Shown here: positions 58,753-64,000 of the stretch, one piece after another
Layout: every line of letters begins with the position of its first letter
How positions within the stretch are numbered: the stretch's first letter is position 1
Assembly (NCBI GenBank): GCA_903939845.1
Contig: CAJAIJ010000032.1
Location: forward strand, 60,130-124,129
Length of the DNA: 64,000 bases
Direction: 5' to 3'
Source of the DNA: an uncultured Solirubrobacterales bacterium
GTDB lineage: Bacteria; Actinomycetota; Thermoleophilia; Solirubrobacterales; 70-9
Program-made: the position numbers and the translations under genes
Notes under the pieces: model-generated
Seen by the model: only the letters and a program-made list of their open reading frames with translations
Database searches by the model: none
Told to the model about the DNA's origin: nothing

Positions 58753-59211
58753 TCAGCGGCCCGAAGCCGTGATCCCGGCCCAGGCCGCATCGGCCAGCGG
58801 GCGGCGATAGTCCTCGAGACCCCGCGGCAGGAGGCCGGCGAGCCAGAGCTTCGAAATCTCCTGGGTGGGGGCGAATACGACGGCATGAAGGATCGCGAGA
58901 GAACCGCAGGGCAGCTGGCTTGATTCCCTCTCGTGGTCGAGCCACTCCCTGAGCTCCCCCATCCAGCGCCCATTCGACTCCTGCAGTCTCGGGCCGAGCG
59001 GCCCGGCCATGGCGCCATGGCGTCCAGCCGCAACCAGGCGGGCGAGGTCGGGGTCACCCGCGGTCCACTCGATGTGCAGGTCGACCAGACCCTTGACCGC
59101 GGCCTCCGGGTTGCCCCGGTTGTCCCGGAGTACGTCGAGCGAACTGCGCTGGTATTCCTCCAGAGCCTCGACGATGCGTAGGTCGGAATCGGAACTCGGT
59201 TCGGTAGCCAT
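58753..59211 (-). CDS. TetR C-terminal-domain-like protein without DNA-binding domain
   Basis: A 152-residue all-helical protein. From the first helix it reads like the ligand-binding half of TetR-family regulators ('IVEALEEYQRSSLDVLRDN', 'HIEWTAGDPDLARLVAAGRHG', 'FAPTQEISKLWLAGL'). The 45-residue helix-turn-helix domain that should precede it is missing. Upstream DNA on this strand does not supply it: only 148 nt separate this ATG from the divergent CNNM gene. It could be a ligand sensor without DNA binding or a remnant. Confidence 0.6.
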   Translation of the reverse strand: MATEPSSDSDLRIVEALEEYQRSSLDVLRDNRGNPEAAVKGLVDLHIEWTAGDPDLARLVAAGRHGAMAGPLGPRLQESNGRWMGELREWLDHERESSQLPCGSLAILHAVVFAPTQEISKLWLAGLLPRGLEDYRRPLADAAWAGITASGR

Positions 59212-59257
59212 CGACCGATTCTTTCATCGGGCCGCCCGCACCATCGTCCCCTACGGG

Positions 59258-59263
59258 TAGAGT
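59258..59263 (+). promoter_or_regulatory. -10 box of the CNNM operon leader
   Basis: TAGAGT, 9 nt before the ATG of a 14-codon mini-ORF (59273) and 96 nt before the CNNM start. Confidence 0.45.
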
Positions 59264-59272
59264 CCCATTCAG

Positions 59273-59317
59273 ATGAACCATCCCCCTATGGACGATGGAC
59301 GACGAGCCCGGCTCTAG
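59273..59317 (+). CDS. Leaderless 14-codon leader peptide ORF before the CNNM genes
   Basis: MNHPPMDDGRRARL then TAG. The ATG lies 9 nt after the TAGAGT -10 box; there is no Shine-Dalgarno sequence. The stop codon (59315-59317) falls in the loop of the first leader hairpin. Composition (Pro-Pro, Asp-Asp, then basic Arg-rich end) resembles the mgtL leader peptide of enterobacterial mgtA, in which Pro codons and acidic residues sense Mg2+ through ribosome behaviour. Translation is not proven. Confidence 0.4.
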   Translation: MNHPPMDDGRRARL

Positions 59318-59354
59318 TACCGGGCGCCTTTTGGCTTCGCTCCGGAAGGCGCCC
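59306..59354 (+). promoter_or_regulatory. Two mutually exclusive leader hairpins; the second buries the CNNM ribosome binding site
   Basis: Hairpin 1: GCCCGG (59306-59311) with CCGGGC (59320-59325). Hairpin 2: GGGCGCCTTTTGG (59322-59334) with CCGGAAGGCGCCC (59342-59354), 13 pairs including two G-U, loop of 7. They share 59322-59325 and cannot coexist. Hairpin 2 contains GGAAGG (59344-59349), the only Shine-Dalgarno-like sequence of the CNNM gene, and ends 5 nt before its ATG. A CCAT/ATGG mini-stem with a C-rich loop lies further upstream (59278-59291). Confidence 0.55.
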
Positions 59355-59359
59355 TCCAG

Positions 59360-60715
59360 ATGATCGAACTGGTCCTGCTCGCGATCGCGCTGCTCCTCGT
59401 TTTGCTCTGCGGCATTTTCGTCGCGGCCGAATTCGCCTTCGTGACCGTCGATCGGCCTACCGTGGACAGGGAGGCCGAGGCGGGTGACCGGCCGGCCCAG
59501 GGGGTTCAGAAGGCACTCCGAAGCCTCTCCACCCAGCTCTCTGCATCTCAGGTCGGCATCACCCTGACCAATCTCGGGATCGGGTTCCTCGCAGAGCCAT
59601 CCCTCGCCGCCCTGCTCGAGGGACCGCTCGGATCGCTCGGGGTTTCGGAGGGCGCCGTCGCGGGCGTGGCTCTCGCGATCGGATTCATTCTGGCCAATGT
59701 CGTCACGATGATCTTCGGAGAGCTCGTCCCGAAGAACCTCGCGATAACGCATCCCCTCGGCACCTCGAGGAAGGTGCAGGGGTTCCAGCGGGGCTTCACG
59801 ATCGCTTTCGGTCCCTTGATCAGGGCGTCCAATGCGTCGGCCAACTTGATCCTGCTCCGCCTCGGCATCGAACCACAGGAGGAACTGGCTTCGGCCCGCT
59901 CGGCCGAGGAACTCGTTTCCCTTGCCAGGAGGTCGGCACAGCAGGGCACTCTCGAGCTTCCGACCGCGGAGCTCCTCGAAAAGTCGATCGAGTTCGGCGA
60001 GAGACATGCCGACGATGTCATGACCCCGAGGGTGAGGGTGTCGGCCCTGGCTCCCGATCAACCGGTCGTCGACGTGATCGAGGCAGCGAAGAACTCGGGT
60101 CGCTCGAGGTTCCCGGTGGTCGAGGAAGGCAGTGAAAGGGTCGAGGGGATCGTCCATGTGAAGCACGCCGTCGCGGTTCCCTGGGAGGACCGCTCAGAGG
60201 TTCCGATAAGGGAGGTCATGGCCAAGCCGGTCCTCGTCCCGTCGAGCATGGAGCTCGATCCGCTCCTGACCGAGCTCAGGAAGGTCGGACTCCAGATCGC
60301 CGTGGTGGTCGACGAGTTCGGCAGCTTCGATGGAATCGTGACGCTCGAGGATCTGATCGAGGAGATCGTCGGCGAGGTGCGCGATGAACATGACCCCAGG
60401 GAGGAGCCACTGGTCCCCAGCGGACCGGGTTCCTGGCGCCTGTCGGGACTCCTCAGGCCGGATGAGATCTTCGAGGCAACGGACGTGCAGCTGCCCGAAG
60501 ACACCGAGTACGAGACGGTCGCCGGCCTGATCGCCATGCGTCTCGGCCGGGTTCCGGGACAGGGAGACACGGTTCGGGTGGAGGCCCGGGGGCCCGAGGG
60601 CGAGACTCTCCAGGTCGGTCTGGCCGTCATCGGAATGGACGGTCTCCGTGTCGACCGGGTCAGGATGAGGTTGATCGAAGACGAGATGGAGACCGGGGAG
60701 CTGTTGCTGCCATGA
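59360..60715 (+). CDS. CNNM/CorC family transporter (DUF21-CBS-CorC)
   Basis: A 451-residue protein: DUF21 membrane domain with four helices (about 1-185; 'AAEFAFVTVDRPTVDRE', 'ITLTNLGIGFLAEPSLA', 'ELVPKNLAI'), a CBS pair (about 205-335; 'DDVMTPRVRVSALAP', 'IREVMAKPVLVPSSMELD', 'VVDEFGSFDGIVTLEDLIEEIVGEV' in parts), and a C-terminal CorC_HlyC domain (about 350-440). Characterised relatives export Mg2+ or protect against excess Mg2+/Co2+. ATG behind the hairpin leader at 59306-59354; overlaps the second CNNM gene (ATGA). Confidence 0.92.
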   Translation: MIELVLLAIALLLVLLCGIFVAAEFAFVTVDRPTVDREAEAGDRPAQGVQKALRSLSTQLSASQVGITLTNLGIGFLAEPSLAALLEGPLGSLGVSEGAVAGVALAIGFILANVVTMIFGELVPKNLAITHPLGTSRKVQGFQRGFTIAFGPLIRASNASANLILLRLGIEPQEELASARSAEELVSLARRSAQQGTLELPTAELLEKSIEFGERHADDVMTPRVRVSALAPDQPVVDVIEAAKNSGRSRFPVVEEGSERVEGIVHVKHAVAVPWEDRSEVPIREVMAKPVLVPSSMELDPLLTELRKVGLQIAVVVDEFGSFDGIVTLEDLIEEIVGEVRDEHDPREEPLVPSGPGSWRLSGLLRPDEIFEATDVQLPEDTEYETVAGLIAMRLGRVPGQGDTVRVEARGPEGETLQVGLAVIGMDGLRVDRVRMRLIEDEMETGELLLP

Positions 60716-61755
60716 GTGCCGCGGTGGCAATAGTCGGTTCGATCCTGCTGCTCGGTCTGAATGCCTTCTTCGTCGGTGCCGAGTTCGCGATCATCTCGGC
60801 CCGTCGGTCCGAGATCGAACCGAAGGCAGAGTCAGGCAGCCGGGTGGCAATAGTGACGCTGCGGGCGATGGAGAACGTTTCGCTGATGCTTGCCGGGTGC
60901 CAGTTGGGAATCACCCTCTGCACCCTGGGCCTCGGTGCTCTGGCCAAGCCTGCGCTCGCTTCGGCCCTCGAGGGACTGCTCGGAGATATCCAGGTTCCCG
61001 ATTCCCTCTCCTACACGCTGGCCTTCATCATCTCGCTCGCGATCGTGGCCTCCCTGCACGTCGTGATCGGCGAGATGGTCCCCAAGAACATCGCTCTCGC
61101 CCGGCCCGACCGGTCGGCCCTCGCCCTCGCGATCCCGCTCCGCATCTACTCGGTCTTGATCTACCCCCTGATAGCCCTGCTCAACGCCGGTGCCAACGGG
61201 ATCCTCCGCCTGCTCGGAGTCGAGCCTCGTGATGAAGTCGCGAGCGCCTTCACCCGTGACGAAGTCTCCGGCCTGGTCGAACAGTCCCGTCGCGAGGGAA
61301 AGCTCGACGTCCACGAAGTTCGCCTGCTTTCGGGAGCGCTGGAGTTCGAGGAGAGAGACGTTCGCTCCGTAGTGCTGCCGATCGAGTCGATCGAGACCGT
61401 CCCGGAGGCCGTAACCCCTGCAGAGGTCGAGCGGCTCTCTGCCCGAACCGGCTTTTCCCGGTTCCCGGTAGTCCGTGACGGCCAGATGATCGGTTATCTC
61501 CACCTCAAGGATGCTCTCGAGTTCGAGGACGTCCATCGCAACCGGCCGATCGCGCAGTCGTGGGTTCGTCCATTGCCCACGGTCCGGTCGAGGGATCGCC
61601 TCAGGTCGGTGCTCGAAACGATGCAGTCGGTAGAGGCTCACCTCGCCCGGGTCATCGATGACGAACGCCGGACGATCGGGGTCGTGGCACTCGAAGACGT
61701 GCTGGAAGAGCTGATCGGTGAAGTGAGGGACGCAACCCGGCGCCCGGCCGTCTGA
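60712..61755 (+). CDS. Second CNNM/CorC family transporter, without CorC domain
   Basis: A 347-residue paralog of the preceding protein: DUF21 membrane domain (about 1-185; 'VGAEFAIISARRSEIE', 'CQLGITLCTLGLGALAKPALA', 'GEMVPKNIALARPDR') and a CBS pair (about 205-340; 'RDVRSVVLPIESIETVPE', 'RFPVVRDGQMIGYLHLKDALE', 'VIDDERRTIGVVALEDVLEELIGEV' in parts). It stops right after the CBS pair, so the CorC_HlyC domain is absent. Tandem, coupled CNNM pairs are common in actinobacteria and may form a heterodimer. Confidence 0.9.
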   Translation: MSAAVAIVGSILLLGLNAFFVGAEFAIISARRSEIEPKAESGSRVAIVTLRAMENVSLMLAGCQLGITLCTLGLGALAKPALASALEGLLGDIQVPDSLSYTLAFIISLAIVASLHVVIGEMVPKNIALARPDRSALALAIPLRIYSVLIYPLIALLNAGANGILRLLGVEPRDEVASAFTRDEVSGLVEQSRREGKLDVHEVRLLSGALEFEERDVRSVVLPIESIETVPEAVTPAEVERLSARTGFSRFPVVRDGQMIGYLHLKDALEFEDVHRNRPIAQSWVRPLPTVRSRDRLRSVLETMQSVEAHLARVIDDERRTIGVVALEDVLEELIGEVRDATRRPAV

Positions 61756-61776
61756 TCGTTTCAGGCCGTCGAAGGG

Positions 61777-62502
61777 TCAGGATGTCTGGCGTTCGCCGAA
61801 CACGGCTGAACCGACCCTGACGATCGTGGATCCCTCCTCGATCGCAACGTCGAGGTCACCACTCATCCCCATCGACAGCTCCCTCATCTCGATGCCGTCG
61901 ATCGAGGCTTGACGGATGGCCTCGGCGGTCTCCCTCAGGGTGGCGAGACTCGGGCGCGTCACCTCGGGGTCGTCGGAGAAGAGGCCGATCGTCATCAGGC
62001 CCGTCACTACGAGGGCATCACGGCTGGCCACTTCCCGTGCGAAATCGACCGCGTCCCCGGGCTCGATCCCGAACTTGCTCTCTTCGCCCGAGGTGTTGAC
62101 CTGGATCAGTACCTCCCGGGTTTCCCCCTCCCGTTCGAGTCGGGCCTGGAGCTTGTTGGCGAGCGACAGCCGATCGAGCGACTGGATGCAGCTGACGTAA
62201 GGGACCAGTGCATTGATCTTGTTCGACTGGAGGTGACCGATGAAGTGGCGTTCGTAGTCGAGGTCCGCAAGGGCTTCGTACTTCGGCCTGACCTCCTGGA
62301 CCCGGTTTTCCCCTACGAGGCTGGCTCCGGCTTCGATCGCGACCCTGATTCGCTCCGGTGGGACGGTCTTCGTCGCGAGCAGCAGCCGGACCGATCCCGG
62401 CTCACGCCCCGCTGCCGAGGTAGCAGCGGTGATCCGCTCCTGGACGGCCTGGAGCCGGTCCCGAATGGCTGCGGAGTCTCCGGATTCGAGCGAGTCGGTC
62501 AT
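61777..62502 (-). CDS. YggS/PROSC family PLP homeostasis protein
   Basis: A 241-residue PLP-binding barrel protein. Lysine-containing 'RLLLATKTVPPERIRVAIEAG' (about 40), 'LVGENRVQEVRPKYEALADLDYERHFIGHLQSNKI' in parts and 'MRELSMGMSGDLDVAIEEGSTIVRVGSAVFGER' in parts are the family signatures. It buffers pyridoxal phosphate; no catalytic reaction is known. Usually near ftsZ/sepF in actinobacteria, here it stands outside that cluster. ATG start; no clear promoter. Confidence 0.94.
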   Translation of the reverse strand: MTDSLESGDSAAIRDRLQAVQERITAATSAAGREPGSVRLLLATKTVPPERIRVAIEAGASLVGENRVQEVRPKYEALADLDYERHFIGHLQSNKINALVPYVSCIQSLDRLSLANKLQARLEREGETREVLIQVNTSGEESKFGIEPGDAVDFAREVASRDALVVTGLMTIGLFSDDPEVTRPSLATLRETAEAIRQASIDGIEMRELSMGMSGDLDVAIEEGSTIVRVGSAVFGERQTS

Positions 62503-62551
62503 CGCAGGTGAGGTTCGGTGTGCCCGTTCGGAAGCGATGACCGCCCGAGGG

Positions 62552-63046
62552 TCAGGCCCTGCCTTCGGCCTCGTATTCCTTCAGGTAGCCCTCGAACAGC
62601 CTGAGGTGCCCTTGCTCGTCGGCAAGGATCGTGATGATCATGTCCTGAGTGACCGGATCGACCCCGTCGGTGGCCTTGATGACCTCCGTGTAATACGCGA
62701 TCGCCCCGGCCTCGGCCTCGATTACGCCCTTGATCACCGGGACGATGTCGGCCGCATCGTCACCCGGCTGGAGGTAGCTCTGCTCGGCCTTGAAATCCAT
62801 CGAACCCGGGACGACTCCGTAGAGCTCCTTGATCCGCCGGGCGAAGAGCTGGGCATGTCCGAGCTCCTCCTGAATGTCCTTTTCGAGCGAGGCCATGACC
62901 TCCTGGGCGCGCACGCCGTCGGGGTTGATCGAGTTCGCGATGTAGCTCATCACGGTCTCGATCTCCATCCAGTAGGCCTTGGTGAGCATCGCGACGATCC
63001 CTTCGCGCTGTTCAGTGGTCGCATTTCCGAGGATGCCTTCGCTCAT
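62552..63046 (-). CDS. Ferritin-like diiron protein (bacterioferritin/Dps-like)
   Basis: A 164-residue four-helix bundle. The two E-x-x-H half-sites are visible: 'WMEIETVMSYIANS' with 'EKDIQEELGHAQLFARRI', and 'VIEAEAGAIAYYTEVI' with 'ILADEQGHLRLFEGYL', giving the Glu and His set of a diiron centre. Likely iron storage or oxidation of Fe2+ with peroxide. No heme Met is obvious, so bacterioferritin proper is less likely. ATG preceded by GAGGAATT (Shine-Dalgarno), a normal leader. Divergent from the CtaG-like gene. Confidence 0.87.
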   Translation of the reverse strand: MSEGILGNATTEQREGIVAMLTKAYWMEIETVMSYIANSINPDGVRAQEVMASLEKDIQEELGHAQLFARRIKELYGVVPGSMDFKAEQSYLQPGDDAADIVPVIKGVIEAEAGAIAYYTEVIKATDGVDPVTQDMIITILADEQGHLRLFEGYLKEYEAEGRA

Positions 63047-63221
63047 TGGAATTCCTCCGTTCGTTGCCCGTCCAGTCCGGCTTCGGAGCGGTCGGAGACG
63101 GTTTTTGGGTCGTATCGGAAACTAGCACCGGCCGGGATCGCCGGCTCGGCTCCACCTGTCGGAAGGCCCGTGGCGGTACCCTGATCGGTAGAAGGAAGCC
63201 CCTCCTGACTCCAACTGACCG

Positions 63222-64000
63222 ATGAGCCCGACCCTCGTAGCGATACTGGAAACGATCCCGCTCACCGCGGCGGTCTTCCTCTACTGGAATCGCGCGATGA
63301 AGCTCTCCTGGGACGGCCGCCCCGTCCCGGTCTGGAGGCAGGTCTGTTTCGGCTCGGGTCTCCTGCTGGCCTCGTTCGTCCTTTTCAACCCCTGGGGTTA
63401 CCTGGCCGAGGAGCTCGTGATCGCGCACATGATCGAGCACCTGATCATCGGCGACATCGCGAGCCTCCTGATCGTGCTCGGGTTCACCCGATCGATCCTG
63501 CAGCCCGTATTGGCGCTTCCCTACATCGGCCGGCTCCAGGTCCTTGCCAACCCCTTCATCGCCTTCCCGCTCTGGATCCTCAACCTCTACATCTGGCACA
63601 TCCCGACTTTCTACGATGCCGCTTACGGAGGGGCGCTGATCCACGGTCTGGAGCACGCCATGTTCCTCGGGTTCGGTGTCCTGATGTGGATGCCCGTGTT
63701 CGGTCCTCTCCCGACCCCGTCATGGTTCGGACCCGGCGCCAGGATCGTCTACACGGTCGTGGTCAGATTCGGGGCCGCCATCCTCGGGAACGTGCTGATG
63801 TGGAGTCAGGTGACGATCTACGAGAACTACGCGGCTGGGCAGGCCAAGTGGGGGCTCAGCGCCGTTGCCGACCAGAGCATCGCCGGCGTGATCATGATGG
63901 TGGAAGGGACCTTCCTGATCCTGGGAGTCCTGGCCTGGACCTTCTTCGAGTCGGCCAGAATGAGCATGAGGAAGCAGGAACTCCTGGACCTGGCGTTCGA
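63222..64000 (+). CDS. CtaG-like cytochrome c oxidase assembly protein (C-terminus beyond window)
   Basis: At least 259 residues from the ATG at 63222, without a stop before base 64000. It begins MSPTLVAILETIPLTAAVFL and has about seven helices with the caa3_CtaG family features: 'AEELVIAHMIEHLIIGDIASLLIVLG' in parts (His-rich helix), 'WILNLYIWHIPTFYDAAYG', 'IHGLEHAMFLGFGVLMWMPVFG' in parts. The family (Bacillus CtaG) is needed for copper-loading of oxidase subunit I. A GAAGGAAG lies about 25 nt upstream. It belongs with the oxidase genes at 15768-26982 although it lies 40 kb away. Confidence 0.85.
   Translation, partial: MSPTLVAILETIPLTAAVFLYWNRAMKLSWDGRPVPVWRQVCFGSGLLLASFVLFNPWGYLAEELVIAHMIEHLIIGDIASLLIVLGFTRSILQPVLALPYIGRLQVLANPFIAFPLWILNLYIWHIPTFYDAAYGGALIHGLEHAMFLGFGVLMWMPVFGPLPTPSWFGPGARIVYTVVVRFGAAILGNVLMWSQVTIYENYAAGQAKWGLSAVADQSIAGVIMMVEGTFLILGVLAWTFFESARMSMRKQELLDLAF

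Overview
The window is a contiguous piece of a high-GC bacterial chromosome. Gene content and style point to Actinobacteriota, most likely class Thermoleophilia (Solirubrobacterales/Gaiellales-like). The reasons are the housekeeping order rplM-rpsI-glmM-glmS-acpS-nnr-alr, an aa3/caa3-type oxidase with heme A synthesis genes, secreted proteins of unknown family, many GTG/TTG starts, and about twenty genes whose start codon lies only 6-12 nt behind a TANNNT -10 box (leaderless style). That lineage call is inference from recall; no search was run. No IS element, prophage, CRISPR array or rRNA was seen.

Layout. 1-61 holds the first 20 codons of a metal ABC permease; 297-2851 a YibE/F membrane protein, a small membrane protein and an M23 peptidase. 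3120-12863 is a housekeeping block: L13, S9 with a long acidic extension, GlmM, GlmS, AcpS, NAD(P)HX repair, a CBS protein, alanine racemase, a CCA-adding-type nucleotidyltransferase and IF-1. 12925-15684 carries a secreted protein, a zinc-ribbon protein and a glycosyltransferase. 15768-26982 is a respiratory island. The forward operon encodes a normal oxidase (coxB, coxA, a tandem USP-like protein, coxC, a small membrane protein). The reverse genes encode a second subunit II/subunit I pair followed by ctaB, two small membrane proteins, a diheme cytochrome c lipoprotein, ctaA and a cupin. In that second pair almost every heme, CuB and CuA ligand is replaced. 27068-36544 contains PAP2 and flippase-like membrane proteins, thioredoxin reductase, a NUDIX-OsmC-PduO-DUF1015 group, and a monooxygenase/symporter/epimerase operon. 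36559-44765 contains tRNA-Pro, an MFS exporter, a solitary DNA methyltransferase, an SDR, a Bax-inhibitor-1 protein, a reverse copper operon (MBL-like, membrane protein, Sco, PCu(A)C, cupredoxin-like) and MsrA. 44863-58745 contains a GT-C type membrane protein, tRNA-Arg, an EamA transporter, tRNA-His, Pol IV, an ABC-2 exporter, an MgtE-like transporter, and a coupled operon of secreted protein, sulfatase, SGNH hydrolase and antiporter. 58753-64000 contains a TetR-like protein without a DNA-binding domain, two coupled CNNM/CorC membrane proteins behind an unusual leader, YggS, a ferritin-like protein and the start of a CtaG-like oxidase assembly protein.

How it fits together. Oxidase structure, heme A synthesis (CtaB, CtaA), copper delivery (Sco, PCu(A)C, CtaG-like) and a cytochrome c donor all lie in this window, so much of one terminal oxidase module can be reconstructed from it. 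The most unusual signals are the ligand-less oxidase-like pair at 24389-26982 and the 59258-59359 leader, which combines a 14-codon leaderless mini-ORF with two mutually exclusive hairpins, one of which buries the Shine-Dalgarno sequence of the first CNNM gene.
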